Assembly: GCA_050732775.1 (NCBI GenBank)
Contig: JBOHRN010000010.1
Span: forward strand, 1 to 64,000
Source: JBOHRN01 sp050732775
GTDB taxonomy: Bacteria; Gemmatimonadota; Gemmatimonadetes; Longimicrobiales; Longimicrobiaceae
Length of the DNA stretch: 64,000 nucleotides
Direction of reading: 5' to 3'
In this document: in pieces, positions 7,797 through 16,685 of the stretch
How positions within the stretch are numbered: position 1 is the first letter of the stretch
Layout of the letters: the number at the start of each line of letters is the position of its first letter
Translations under genes and position numbers: made by a program
Notes under the pieces: generated by a model
Databases searched by the model: none
Told to the model about the DNA's origin: nothing
Seen by the model: only the letters and a program-made list of their open reading frames with translations

Positions 7797-9070
7797 AGCA
7801 CCCCCCTGAGCCGGGTGGCCTCGGCCACCCGGCCGACCGCGAGCAGGTAAGCCGCGGTGCGCAAGGGAACTTTGCGCTCGGCCGAGAGGCGGCTCAAATC
7901 GTCGTAGGCGGTGTTCATTACCGCGCGTAACTCCTCATCGACCCGTTCGGCGCTCCAGCGAAACTGCTGGAGGTTCTGGACCCACTCGAAGTACGAAACG
8001 GTGACCCCGCCCGCGTTGGCGAATATATCCGGCAGCACGGTCACTCCGCGCCCGACCAGGAGATCGTCGGCGTCGGGGGTGGTGGGGTGGTTGGCTCCCT
8101 CTACCACCAGGCGGGCCTTGACGCTGGAGGCGTTTTCCCGGTTGAGCACCCCGCCCAGGGCCGCGGGCACCAGCACGTCTACCTCCGAGGCGAGCAGGTC
8201 GGGGTTGGAAATACGCTCGACCCCGGAGCCCTCGGCCGCCACCACCGTGCCCTCGCGCCGCACCACCTCCCGGAGCCGTTCCACCTGCAGCCCGCCGCCG
8301 CGAAAAACGCCCCCCTCCACGTCGCTCACCGCTACCACCTTGGCCCCGGCGCCGGCCAGGAAGTGGGCGGTCCAGCTGCCCACGTTACCGAAGCCCTGGA
8401 TGGCCACCGTGGCCCCCTCGAGCGAGAAACCCAGCTCGGCGGCGGCTCTCTCGGCGGCGAAGAGAAGGCCCCGCCCGGTGGCCGACTCCCGGCCCAGGGA
8501 GCCGCCCAACTCCACCGGCTTGCCGGTGACCACGGCCGGGCTGAAGCCGTGGTACTTGGAGTATTCGTCGACCACCCACGCCATCACTCGGGCGTCGGTG
8601 TTCACGTCCGGAGCCGGGATGTCTTCGTGGGGACCGATGAACTTGGCCAGGCGGGAAACCAGGAGGCGGGTGAGCCGCTCCACCTCCACGCTCGCGAGTT
8701 CGCGCGGGTCGCAGCTGATACCTCCCTTGGCGCCCCCGAAGGGAAGGTCTACCACCGCCGTTTTCCAGGTCATGAGAGAGGCCAGGGCGCGCACCTCGTC
8801 GAGGTCTACCTCGGGGTGGTAACGGAGACCCCCCTTCATGGGACCGCGGGAGTTGTCGTGCTGGACTCGGTAGCCGTGAAAGGTGTCGAGCCGCCCGTCC
8901 ACGCGGCGCAGCGGCAGCTCGACCATCACCTCCCGGTAGGGGGTCTTGAGGGCGGTCGCCAGCTCGTCGGAGAGTTCCAACAGCCGGGCCGCCTGGTCGA
9001 AGTGGCGGTTGACGGCCTCGAACGGGGTGAGCCCGTCTTCCTTGGGGGCCTTCTTCTCCTCCGGGTCCAT
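7793..9070 (-). CDS. gdhA: Glu/Leu/Phe/Val dehydrogenase (glutamate dehydrogenase)
   Basis: Protein of 425 residues with the dimerisation/substrate domain (GPMKGGLRYHP, PFGGAKGGI with the catalytic lysine) and a Rossmann domain (IQGFGNVGSW, then AVSDVEGGVF). Length and motifs fit hexameric glutamate dehydrogenase, interconverting glutamate and 2-oxoglutarate plus ammonia. It lies downstream of an amino-acid/Na+ symporter, suggesting use of imported amino acids, and overlaps nrnA by 4 nt. Confidence 0.92.
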   Translation of the reverse strand: MDPEEKKAPKEDGLTPFEAVNRHFDQAARLLELSDELATALKTPYREVMVELPLRRVDGRLDTFHGYRVQHDNSRGPMKGGLRYHPEVDLDEVRALASLMTWKTAVVDLPFGGAKGGISCDPRELASVEVERLTRLLVSRLAKFIGPHEDIPAPDVNTDARVMAWVVDEYSKYHGFSPAVVTGKPVELGGSLGRESATGRGLLFAAERAAAELGFSLEGATVAIQGFGNVGSWTAHFLAGAGAKVVAVSDVEGGVFRGGGLQVERLREVVRREGTVVAAEGSGVERISNPDLLASEVDVLVPAALGGVLNRENASSVKARLVVEGANHPTTPDADDLLVGRGVTVLPDIFANAGGVTVSYFEWVQNLQQFRWSAERVDEELRAVMNTAYDDLSRLSAERKVPLRTAAYLLAVGRVAEATRLRGVL

Positions 9071-9115
9071 GGGAACGCGGTCAGGGAGACGGAGGGAGAG
9101 CCCCGGTCTCTCCCC

Positions 9116-9328
9116 TTACAGGTCCTCCCGCTTCACCTCCTCCACGTCGACCTCGCCTGCGACCGGCGAGCGGGCCGGGCCGGTGCCGTCCGGGTCGAAG
9201 TGCTCCGGCTTGCCCAGGATGCGGACGAAGCACCAGATGGCGAGGGCGGTGACCGCGCCCACGCTCACCAGCATGAAGACGAGGGCGAAGGGGTCCATGG
9301 CCAGCTGGGCCAGGGGAGTGGTATTCAT
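9116..9328 (-). CDS. Small single-span membrane protein paired with the symporter
   Basis: Protein of 70 residues with one membrane helix (about residues 12-35, PFALVFMLVSVGAVTALAIWCFV) and a charged, Pro/Asp/Glu-rich tail. Start overlaps the transporter stop by 4 nt (ATGA). Bacterial SNF-type transporters are often followed by a tiny membrane subunit, as in MetP-MetS of Corynebacterium, and position, size and topology match that pattern. Role as accessory subunit is inferred. Confidence 0.75.
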   Translation of the reverse strand: MNTTPLAQLAMDPFALVFMLVSVGAVTALAIWCFVRILGKPEHFDPDGTGPARSPVAGEVDVEEVKREDL

Positions 9329-10935
9329 AACGGCTCTCCGGTTGTGGTGTCGGGGCGGGCAGCCGCTCGCGGGTCAACCATCTGCTCACCCGAGGGGCGC
9401 CGCCTCCAGGCTCGGTGGATCAGCACGATTCCGGCCACCAGCATGGCCACGATGGTGAGCCGGGAGAGCCAGCGGTACGGAACCTGGCTCGGGTCTACCC
9501 CCTCCATCAGCAAGGTCGGGGCCGCCTGGTCAACCGCCCACCACGCCAGCAGGATGGTCACGAAGAGGGGCGAGAGCCATTTGAGCGTGAAGAGGAAGAA
9601 GCGCGGCATGCGCAGGTCGGCGCCCTGGTGCATCTCGACCCACATATTGTCCATGCCGAAGAAGAGGCGCACGATCCAGAGTTCGATGAAGGCGAAAAAG
9701 ACCAGCCCGAAGGTTCCCGCCCAGAAGTCCCACTCTCCCAGGAAGCCCTGGTTATACCACCAGACGTTCATCAAGCCGAGCAGGAGGGCCACGCCGCCCA
9801 ACCCCAGGGCCACCTTTTCGCGCTTGACCTTGAACTCCTCCTGTATGAACGCCATAGCCGGCGAGGCGAGAGCCACCGACGAGGTAACCCCAGCGATGAA
9901 GAGCAGGAAGAACCACATGAAACCGATGATGCGCCCCATGATCTCCGGGCCGGGGAGGCCCTGGAAGACCACTCCCATGGCGATGATACCGAGGTCGAAG
10001 GTGCCGGAGTAGGTGGCCAGCCCGGCCACCCCGAAGAAGGTGACCGCCGCCGGGATGGCGATGGTGCCGCCCAGGACCACCTCGGCGAATTCGTTGGTCG
10101 AGGCGGTGGCCAGCCCCGTGAGCGCTATGTCGTCGTCCTTGGACAGGAAGGACGAATAGGTCTGGATGCTCCCCATGCCCAGAGAGAGGGTGAAGAACAT
10201 CTGCCCCGCCGCGGCCAACCACACCTGGGCGTCCCACAGCTTTTCCCACTGGGGACTCCAGGTGAAGGCGAGCCCCTCGATGGGCGAGCCCAACCCGGCC
10301 GGGAGGGTGAGTACCCGGATCACGAGCACGAAGCCGAACAGAAAGAGGATCGGCATGCCCCACAGGGCCAGCTTCTCGATGCCTCCCGAGATGCCCCGCG
10401 ACAGGATCCAGACCACGAAGCCAATCACGATACCGTAGAAGAGGAAGCCGATCCACCCCCCGTGGACGCTGGAGTCGTGGATGTCCTGGAGGGAGTAGAG
10501 GTAGTCGGCCACGCCCACGGCGTCGAGCCCGAAGTAGCCACCGGTCAAGCTGAAGAAGGCGAAGCCGAGCAGCCAGCCCACGATCACCGTGTAGTAGATG
10601 AAGACCACCAGCGGCATGACTATCCCGAGCACCCCCACGTACTTGGCCGCCCGGTTTTTCCACAGTTTGTCGAACATGCCGGGGACGGTGCCGTGCCCGA
10701 AGCGGCCCCCGTACCTACCGATGCCCCACTCCATCCACATGAGCGGGATGCCGAGCAGGATAAACGAGATGAAGTACGGGATCATGAAGGTGCCGCCGCC
10801 GTTCTGGGCGGCCTGCACCGGGAAGCGCAGGAAGTTGCCCAATCCGATGGCGTTGCCCGCCATGGCCAGGATGAGTCCGACGCGGGTGCCCCACTGTTCG
10901 CGGGCGTGCTGGACGGCCGTTTCGGTGGAGGACAA
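9325..10935 (-). CDS. Sodium-dependent amino-acid transporter (NSS/SNF family)
   Basis: Protein of 536 residues from TTG 10935, chosen because AAGGAG lies 8 nt upstream; an in-frame TTG at 10980 has no such site. It begins with the NSS hallmark WGTRVGLILAMAGNAIGLGNFLRFP (TM1 with Na+ and substrate site), followed by GGGTFMIPYF and about 11-12 hydrophobic segments, the LeuT-like topology. It would import an amino acid with Na+. Substrate is not predictable; the downstream glutamate dehydrogenase hints at nitrogen-rich amino acids. Forms a unit with the small subunit and gdhA. Confidence 0.92.
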   Translation of the reverse strand: MSSTETAVQHAREQWGTRVGLILAMAGNAIGLGNFLRFPVQAAQNGGGTFMIPYFISFILLGIPLMWMEWGIGRYGGRFGHGTVPGMFDKLWKNRAAKYVGVLGIVMPLVVFIYYTVIVGWLLGFAFFSLTGGYFGLDAVGVADYLYSLQDIHDSSVHGGWIGFLFYGIVIGFVVWILSRGISGGIEKLALWGMPILFLFGFVLVIRVLTLPAGLGSPIEGLAFTWSPQWEKLWDAQVWLAAAGQMFFTLSLGMGSIQTYSSFLSKDDDIALTGLATASTNEFAEVVLGGTIAIPAAVTFFGVAGLATYSGTFDLGIIAMGVVFQGLPGPEIMGRIIGFMWFFLLFIAGVTSSVALASPAMAFIQEEFKVKREKVALGLGGVALLLGLMNVWWYNQGFLGEWDFWAGTFGLVFFAFIELWIVRLFFGMDNMWVEMHQGADLRMPRFFLFTLKWLSPLFVTILLAWWAVDQAAPTLLMEGVDPSQVPYRWLSRLTIVAMLVAGIVLIHRAWRRRPSGEQMVDPRAAARPDTTTGEPL

Positions 10936-11010
10936 GGTAGGCGCTCCTTGGTGGCGGTTTTCGGGTGTCGGTGCGGTCAACGGACCGTCCGTGCCTTAGG
11001 GCGGCGGGAG

Positions 11011-11039
11011 AGAGTAGCGGGGCCGGAAACCGGTGTCAA
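11011..11039 (-). promoter_or_regulatory. Promoter of the symporter-gdh-nrnA unit
   Basis: Minus strand TTGACA (11034-11039), 17-nt spacer, TACTCT (11011-11016), 75 nt upstream of the TTG 10935 start. A perfect -35 at ideal spacing marks a break in the otherwise continuous minus-strand run. Confidence 0.55.
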
Positions 11040-11061
11040 GCACCTGGGAGGGCCACTCTCT

Positions 11062-12261
11062 TCAGCGGTCCGTGCTGCGCGCCCGCACGGTTCCGATCTC
11101 CAGTCCCCGCACGGGAAGCCCCTCGGGCAGCAGCTCCTCGATGGTGGAGAGGTCGAGCGGGTCGGCCGCCAGGTCCACGCCCGCGAAGTGGACCGAGTCG
11201 CCGATCACTATACCGAAGTCGCCCCGCAGCCGGGTACCGGGCGCCGTCACATCGAGCTCGCGGGCCAGATAAAGGGTGCCCTCGGGACGGGTCTCGATGG
11301 TCAGCACCAGGGTGCCTCCCCCCTGGTCGGGAAGCCTGGGGTAGAGCCACTGGAGGTCCTTGAAAGCCACCTCTTCGCCGCCGAAGGTGACGTCTATCGG
11401 AGGGGGGGTATCGGTCATGCGCATCACCCCAAAGGCCGAGAGGCGCGACGAGGGGAGGCGGATGGGGGAGGCGCGGAACTCGAGTACCTCCGAGCTCAGA
11501 GCCAGCTCTCCCGAGAGGGCATGGACACGGATCGGATCACGCCAGATCTGCACTCTGCCGCGAAACTCCTCGACCTCCAGATAGGTGCCCCCCAGGGTGT
11601 CGGGTCCGATCTGGACCTTAGGCATCACCGCGTCGAGATCGCTAAAACGGAGAGTGCGCAGAAAGCCGCCCGGGGCCCGGCTCACCAGTAGCCGCGACTC
11701 TCCGGAGAGGGCCGCCGAGATGGCGCGCTCGCGCTCCGTGGGCGACAGCCCCTGGGCGGGCGCCCAAGGTATCTGGAGCAAGAAGGTGCCGCCCAACAGC
11801 TCGACCCGTTCCAGGATGGTGGCCCGGGGCGGGCCGGGCTCGTCGGGAGGAGGGAACATCTTCTGGTAGTTCCAGACGGTGTCTCCGGGGAGGCGCCGGA
11901 GGGTGGCCTCGGCCCCGAAGAGCCGGATGCGGCTGAGTGACACGTCTCCGCTCACCAAGGTCCGTAAGCTGTACTGCAGGAAGGCGCTATCGGCGCGGAT
12001 CAGGGTATCCCCGACCGTGTCCACCACGGCCACCTGGTAGAGACGCGCCCCAGTGAGCAGGTTGCCGCGTACCCGCTCCACCGTGATCTCACCCCGCATT
12101 CCGCCCTCTACCGCGCCCAGCATGAAGGCGAGCACCCGGGCCTGGCCCCACGGCGTCTGGGTGAGCGCCAAGAGGGCTGCCACGATCACCAGTACGCCGC
12201 TCAGGAAGCCCGCCAAGAGCCAGCTCCGGGGGCCTCGGCCCCCGGCCCGAAAACGGTTCAT
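11062..12261 (-). CDS. Short TamB/AsmA-like protein (N-terminal part only)
   Basis: Protein of 399 residues: N-terminal membrane anchor (about 15-35), then the segment TPWGQARVLAF...MRGEITVERVRGNLLTGARLYQVAV typical of the N-terminus of TamB-type proteins, followed by beta-rich AsmA/TamB repeats. TamB proteins form a periplasmic lipid bridge and are usually over 1,000 residues with a C-terminal DUF490 domain; none of that follows here, since the next gene's promoter starts at once. So it is either C-terminally truncated or a short AsmA relative. ATG overlaps the preceding small gene by 4 nt. Confidence 0.7.
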   Translation of the reverse strand: MNRFRAGGRGPRSWLLAGFLSGVLVIVAALLALTQTPWGQARVLAFMLGAVEGGMRGEITVERVRGNLLTGARLYQVAVVDTVGDTLIRADSAFLQYSLRTLVSGDVSLSRIRLFGAEATLRRLPGDTVWNYQKMFPPPDEPGPPRATILERVELLGGTFLLQIPWAPAQGLSPTERERAISAALSGESRLLVSRAPGGFLRTLRFSDLDAVMPKVQIGPDTLGGTYLEVEEFRGRVQIWRDPIRVHALSGELALSSEVLEFRASPIRLPSSRLSAFGVMRMTDTPPPIDVTFGGEEVAFKDLQWLYPRLPDQGGGTLVLTIETRPEGTLYLARELDVTAPGTRLRGDFGIVIGDSVHFAGVDLAADPLDLSTIEELLPEGLPVRGLEIGTVRARSTDR

Positions 12262-12440
12262 CCGGGTCGCCGGGCGGGCGGCTTCGGCTGCTCCAACGGG
12301 GCGCGCTGGAGCAGCAGCCGCGCCAGGTAGTAGACCACCAGGCCCACTCCCAGGGCGGCCCCGGCCGCGGCCAGGGTAGCTGAAAGATGGTCGCGCGCGG
12401 TGAGCTTACGCCGGAAGTCGTAGGTGGACACCGCTCTCAT
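12258..12440 (-). CDS. Small single-span membrane protein
   Basis: Protein of 60 residues: a basic N-terminus, one membrane helix (about 20-45, LAAAGAALGVGLVVYYLARLL) and a Pro-rich cytoplasmic-type tail. It overlaps the metallophosphoesterase end by 35 nt and the TamB-like start by 4 nt (ATGA), which supports it as a translated link between them. No family recognised. Confidence 0.55.
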   Translation of the reverse strand: MRAVSTYDFRRKLTARDHLSATLAAAGAALGVGLVVYYLARLLLQRAPLEQPKPPARRPG

Positions 12441-13296
12441 GGGTCAAGGGTGATTCGCCGATGTGGTGCGGATGGCTGGCCCGTCCTCCCCGGAAGAAGA
12501 TGTGGCGGCTGGTGGGCACGAAGCCGTCCTCTTCGTCGAAGTACATATAGTGAGATACGCGGATCACGTGGGTGTCGAGCCGGACCACGTTGAAGCTGTT
12601 CTTCTCGCGTTCGCGCGCCCGCCCCCGGCGAGAGGTGGTGGTGCCGCACTGGGCGATCACGATGCCGTACTCCCGCCTGGTCCCGGAATACACGTCCAGG
12701 GAGTTGCCGATGTAGCCGCGATGCAGGTGTCCCCCCAAAATCAGGTCCACGTTCATCTCGCTGAAGGCGTCGAGGGCCCGGCGCGCCTTGGGCATGACGT
12801 CGGCCCCCTCGAAGTCGGGGGGAGGGGCGAAGTGGTGGTGGCTCACGATCACCCGTAGGTGGTCCTCGCCGCTGGTCGCGAAGGCCCGGCGGGCAAAGTC
12901 GAGCTGGCTGCCACTGACACGGCCGTTGGTTACCGCCCGCAGGGGCGCGGTGGAGTTGAGGGAGACGATGGTCGTTCCCGGCAACTCCGTTACCGTGTCC
13001 AGCTCCCGGGAGATGTACTTCCGGTACAGGTCGTAAGGGGAGAAGAGCCGCTCTAGCAGCCGGTAGACGGGGATGTCGTGGTTCCCCGGGGTGCTCACCA
13101 AGGGAACCTCCGGGAGCCGGTCCAGGTACCGCCTGGCCGCCTGGAACTGCTCCTCCTTGGCGCGCTGGGTGAAGTCGCCCGACGCCACCACGGCGTCGGG
13201 CTCGATCTGCCGGATGGAGCGGAGCACGGCCTCGGCCGCCTCGGCGTAGTGGGGCGGGCCGAAGTGAAGGTCGGAGATGTGTAGCAGCGTGATCAC
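12406..13296 (-). CDS. Metallophosphoesterase (calcineurin-like, class III phosphodiesterase type)
   Basis: Protein of 296 residues, GTG start. All five metal motifs appear in order: HISDLHFG (DxH), VASGDFT (GD), TPGNHD (GNHD), VSHHHF and LGGHLHRG (GHxH). The arrangement is that of cyclic-nucleotide phosphodiesterase-like metallophosphoesterases, but the substrate is unknown. An Arg-rich stretch (RRGRAREREK) near residue 230 is unusual. It is 15 nt downstream of tsaD. Confidence 0.85.
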   Translation of the reverse strand: MITLLHISDLHFGPPHYAEAAEAVLRSIRQIEPDAVVASGDFTQRAKEEQFQAARRYLDRLPEVPLVSTPGNHDIPVYRLLERLFSPYDLYRKYISRELDTVTELPGTTIVSLNSTAPLRAVTNGRVSGSQLDFARRAFATSGEDHLRVIVSHHHFAPPPDFEGADVMPKARRALDAFSEMNVDLILGGHLHRGYIGNSLDVYSGTRREYGIVIAQCGTTTSRRGRAREREKNSFNVVRLDTHVIRVSHYMYFDEEDGFVPTSRHIFFRGGRASHPHHIGESPLTHESGVHLRLPA

Positions 13297-13311
13297 GGAG
13301 TGGGGGGTTCG

Positions 13312-14361
13312 CTACATGCGTGCCAGGCCCGGAAACGGCAGCCCGGCGCGGGCGCTGAGGTCGAACCCGGAGTGATCTCCCCGCAGGTAGCGGAAGAGCC
13401 CGGCCCGCGCGATCATGGCCGCGTTGTCGCTGCAGAGGCGGGGAGAGGGGATGAACAGCTCGCCCCTAGCTCCCAGACACTCTCGGATGGCTCGCTGGAG
13501 AGAGCGGTTGTTCGCCACCCCGCCACCGAGCAAGACCCGTCGGCAGCCGGTGGCCGCCACCGCGCGGGAAGTTTTTTCGGCCAGCACCTCGACCACCGCT
13601 CGCTGGAAAGAAGCGGCCAGGTCGGGAACGCGCGGCCCGATCCCCTCGCCCAGCTCCCCGACCACGCCGCTCAAGGCGGTTTTTAGCCCGCTGAAAGAGA
13701 AGTCGTAGTAGTCGGGCTCGTCCGGCCCCGTGCTCCCCGAGAGCATGGGGCGTGGCAAGGAAAAGCCGCCGGGGTCTCCCTCTTTGGCCATCCCTTCGAG
13801 GGCGGGGCCGCCGGGGTAAGGGAGCCCGAGCATCTTGGCCGCCTTGTCGAACGCCTCCCCGGCCGCGTCGTCGCGGGTGGCTCCCAGCAGCCGGTACTCT
13901 CCCCACTCGGGTACGTGCAGGAGGAGGGTGTGTCCGCCCGAGACCAGGAGAGCCACGAAGGGGGGGTGTGCCGCATGGCTTTCCAGCACGGGCGCGAAGA
14001 GGTGCCCCTCCATGTGGTGAACGCCCACGATGGGCCGCCCCAGCGCCCACGCCGCCCCCTTGCTCCACGATACCCCCACCAGCAGGGCGCCGATGAGCCC
14101 CGGCCCCGCGGTGACCGCGAACAGGTCCACCTGGTCGAGCCGCCCGCCCGCCTCCCGGAGGGCGGCCTCGACTACCTCGTCTAGACTCCGTAGATGGGCC
14201 CGGGCCGCGATCTCGGGGACCACTCCGCCGTACACCCGGTGGGCGTCCTGGGAGAGGACCACGTGCCCCAACAGCTCGTCGGCGCCCCTAAGCAAAGCGG
14301 CCGAGGTCTCGTCGCACGAGGTCTCGACTCCGAGGACCGTAAGCTGGCCCTCCTTGCTCAC
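13312..14361 (-). CDS. tsaD: tRNA N6-threonylcarbamoyladenosine transferase TsaD
   Basis: Protein of 349 residues starting VLGVETSCDETSAALL, the family N-terminus. Metal site GVHHMEGHL, ATP-binding LLVSGGHTLL and LGGGVANN are present. With TsaB, TsaC and TsaE (not in window) it makes t6A37 in ANN-decoding tRNAs. GTG start overlaps the YbbR stop by 4 nt (GTGA). Confidence 0.96.
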   Translation of the reverse strand: MSKEGQLTVLGVETSCDETSAALLRGADELLGHVVLSQDAHRVYGGVVPEIAARAHLRSLDEVVEAALREAGGRLDQVDLFAVTAGPGLIGALLVGVSWSKGAAWALGRPIVGVHHMEGHLFAPVLESHAAHPPFVALLVSGGHTLLLHVPEWGEYRLLGATRDDAAGEAFDKAAKMLGLPYPGGPALEGMAKEGDPGGFSLPRPMLSGSTGPDEPDYYDFSFSGLKTALSGVVGELGEGIGPRVPDLAASFQRAVVEVLAEKTSRAVAATGCRRVLLGGGVANNRSLQRAIRECLGARGELFIPSPRLCSDNAAMIARAGLFRYLRGDHSGFDLSARAGLPFPGLARM

Positions 14362-15353
14362 CCTTCGTTCGCCCCGGCCCGTCCCGTATCGGGCGGGGGC
14401 CCGGCGGTGTCTCCGGCCGCACGCTCCCTAACCCCGCGCTGGAGCTCCACCTGGCTGGGGGTCACAGTGACGACAAGGCCGGCCGGGACGCCTTCCAGCC
14501 GGATAGGCACGCTGTAACCACCCAAGGGGAGGGAGCGGGGTACCGAATCCTCCACTACCACCGCCCGCACGCCACTAGTGGAAAACTCTGCTAGGTCGGA
14601 CAGGGCGCCCCTGGCCCGTACGGTCACGGTGGCCGGCTCCGGTTCGGCCTCTCCGGAAAAGGTCACGGGGACGCGGAAGTCGCGCTCCACCACTGGATCG
14701 ACCCGACCGGAGACCTCGACTTCTGGGGGAAAGGCACGCAGCTCTCCCAGGGCGTCAGGATCGAGCCCGACCAGGCGCGAGAAAACCGTGTCGCTGGGAG
14801 AGAGCTGCAGCGGAAGGGTGGGCACCGACTCGATGCGGCCCAGCTGGCCAGAGGGTCCCACCAGCCGCACCCGCTCCGGCCGGATGCGCACCGGCCCGGC
14901 CAGCACGTAACTCTCGCCCATCCCCTCTCCAGCCCTGAAGCGGACCGCAACCAGTCGGCTCTCTACCGGCTGAAAGCTCAGCCGCACCGTGCCCGGCCTG
15001 ACTTCGATAGACTCCGCGGCGCGTCCGGGGCCGAGCTCGACCATGCCCGGGGTGAGCGCGAACAGAGCGGTGTCCGGGCTCACTTGATCGACCGCAAGCC
15101 GTAGCCGGGGAGGGTTCAGGGCCAACCCCCAGAACTCGCGCCCCCGCCCCGAGACCCTCACCTTGACCTCCGCGGGTACGGGGCCGGAGACCAGGGCGTA
15201 GCTTTCGTCTCCAAGCTCCACCTCGACCGGGACGGTGATCCATTCGGTGCGGAGTTGGTCCGCGCTCACCACCACCCAGAGGAGTACGGCGAGGGCGAGG
15301 GCGAGCAGCTTGAGCTGCCAGTTGGTGGTCAGAAAGCCGAGCAGCTTGGCCAC
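14358..15353 (-). CDS. YbbR-domain protein (CdaR-like)
   Basis: Protein of 331 residues with one N-terminal membrane helix (LLALALAVLLWVVVSADQL) followed by about three extracytoplasmic YbbR repeats. In Firmicutes YbbR/CdaR binds and controls the c-di-AMP cyclase CdaA, but here no cyclase gene is adjacent, so the role is open. It starts 1 nt after the tlpA stop and overlaps tsaD by 4 nt. Confidence 0.8.
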   Translation of the reverse strand: MAKLLGFLTTNWQLKLLALALAVLLWVVVSADQLRTEWITVPVEVELGDESYALVSGPVPAEVKVRVSGRGREFWGLALNPPRLRLAVDQVSPDTALFALTPGMVELGPGRAAESIEVRPGTVRLSFQPVESRLVAVRFRAGEGMGESYVLAGPVRIRPERVRLVGPSGQLGRIESVPTLPLQLSPSDTVFSRLVGLDPDALGELRAFPPEVEVSGRVDPVVERDFRVPVTFSGEAEPEPATVTVRARGALSDLAEFSTSGVRAVVVEDSVPRSLPLGGYSVPIRLEGVPAGLVVTVTPSQVELQRGVRERAAGDTAGPPPDTGRAGANEG

Positions 15354-15354
15354 G

Positions 15355-15897
15355 TCAGGACGAGAGCAGCCGTTGGATGAGCTCGGCGTTCGGCTCGCTG
15401 TCCCATTCGGTGGCGCCGACGACCTTTTTTACGATCACCCCCTCCCGGTCGATCACGAACGACTCGGGTACGCCGGTGGTTCGGTACAGTCGCTGGATAT
15501 CTCCGGAAGGATCGAGCCAGAGGTCAAAGGTGAGCCCTAGCTCCCCGGTAAAGGCGCTCACCTTCCTTCGCGTGCTGCTCCCGGCCGGGGCGTCGATACT
15601 CACCGCCACCACCCGGAAGCCGCGGCCCCGGAAGCGTTCGTGGAGCCGCTGCAAGGATGGCATCTCCTCCACGCACGGTCCGCACCAGGTGGCCCAGATA
15701 TTGAGCAGGACCACCTCGCCCTCCAGCCCGGAGAGCCGGACCGGCTCTCCTTCCAGGGTGTGGGCGGCGAAGTCGGGGGCGGGGGAGCCGACCTCGACCG
15801 GGATGAACCGGTCGCGCGCCAGCCAGCCCGCCAGCAGGAGCCCGGCCAGGACGGCCGCCACTCCGCCCACCATCCACCACTGCCTGGTGTTTGACAT
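15355..15897 (-). CDS. TlpA/ResA-type membrane-anchored thioredoxin
   Basis: Protein of 180 residues: N-terminal membrane anchor (about 9-27), then an AhpC-TSA/thioredoxin domain with the redox motif WCGPC at 71-75 and the cis-Pro region GVPESFVID. Such proteins reduce periplasmic disulfides, for example during cytochrome c maturation. ATG overlaps the PASTA-protein stop by one base (TGATG). Confidence 0.92.
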   Translation of the reverse strand: MSNTRQWWMVGGVAAVLAGLLLAGWLARDRFIPVEVGSPAPDFAAHTLEGEPVRLSGLEGEVVLLNIWATWCGPCVEEMPSLQRLHERFRGRGFRVVAVSIDAPAGSSTRRKVSAFTGELGLTFDLWLDPSGDIQRLYRTTGVPESFVIDREGVIVKKVVGATEWDSEPNAELIQRLLSS

Positions 15898-16685
15898 CAG
15901 CTGGTCTCCTCTTCGTCGTTGTTCCTCTCTCCGGGCGGAATCCCCGCCACCGCTAGCTCAACGGAGGTACCCTTGCGCACCCGTCTGCCACCATCGGGGC
16001 GCTGGAAGACAACCACGCCGTCTCGCTCCCAAGAAAAGCGGTCGTAGCGCACCCGGCCGACCTCCAGACCTGACGCCTGCAAGGAGGCGCGCGCCTCGGA
16101 GAGATCCATGCCGACCACCAGCGGCAGCTCCACCATCGGCGGCCCCTTGCTCACCTCCAGCCGAACGGCGGCGGGCGGGGTGAGGGGCACCTCCGGAGCG
16201 GGCCGCTGAGAAAGCACCGTCCCTGCCCTCCGGTCACTCTCCACCTCGATTACGCGGGGTTCGAAGCCTGTCATCTCCAGGGCCCGTACCGCCTGCTCCT
16301 GGTTCATACCGGCCAGGTTGGGCACCGGCCTCCTCTCCGGCCCGGCGCTCACGATTACCCCCACGCGGGCGCCCACCGCGATCTCCTGTCCCGGCAGCGG
16401 GGTCTGGGCAATCACCGAACCCCGAGGCACGCGAGGGTGGGGCAGCAAGCTCCCCCCCTCTAGCCGCAACTCCCTCTCACGCAGCCGGTCACGCGCCACC
16501 TCCAGAGGTGCCCCGCGCAGGTCGGGCACGGTGACGATACGGTCGGCGCCCGAGGGAAAGAGAACCAAGGCGGTAACCACATAACCGAGCGTAAACATGC
16601 CCAGCCCCACTCCCAGCGCCCACCAGAGCGGGCGCGTCTTGGGCCGCTTCCACCACGGAAGACGCCGAGGGCGGCGGCCACTCAA
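15897..16685 (-). CDS. PASTA-domain membrane protein
   Basis: Protein of 262 residues from TTG 16685, whose TTGA overlaps the rsmB stop; an in-frame ATG at 16760 would overlap rsmB by 79 nt. A basic tail, one membrane helix (about 25-47) and three PASTA repeats of about 65 residues follow (VPDLRGAPLEVARDRL, VPNLAGMNQEQAVRAL, LPLVVGMDLSEARASL). PASTA domains bind peptidoglycan fragments or partner proteins; there is no attached kinase, so a cell-wall adaptor role is inferred. Confidence 0.8.
   Translation of the reverse strand: MSGRRPRRLPWWKRPKTRPLWWALGVGLGMFTLGYVVTALVLFPSGADRIVTVPDLRGAPLEVARDRLRERELRLEGGSLLPHPRVPRGSVIAQTPLPGQEIAVGARVGVIVSAGPERRPVPNLAGMNQEQAVRALEMTGFEPRVIEVESDRRAGTVLSQRPAPEVPLTPPAAVRLEVSKGPPMVELPLVVGMDLSEARASLQASGLEVGRVRYDRFSWERDGVVVFQRPDGGRRVRKGTSVELAVAGIPPGERNNDEEETS

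Noticed and set aside
8087..10012. 641-codon plus-strand open frame across the glutamate dehydrogenase gene
   Set aside because: Antisense to gdhA and the symporter, which have full motif support; no ribosome site or domain on the plus strand.
9415..11691. Very long plus-strand open frame opposite the symporter and TamB-like genes
   Set aside because: Its translation is rich in His, Glu, Asp and Pro with no family pattern and mirrors the codons of well-identified minus-strand genes; a GC-rich antisense shadow.
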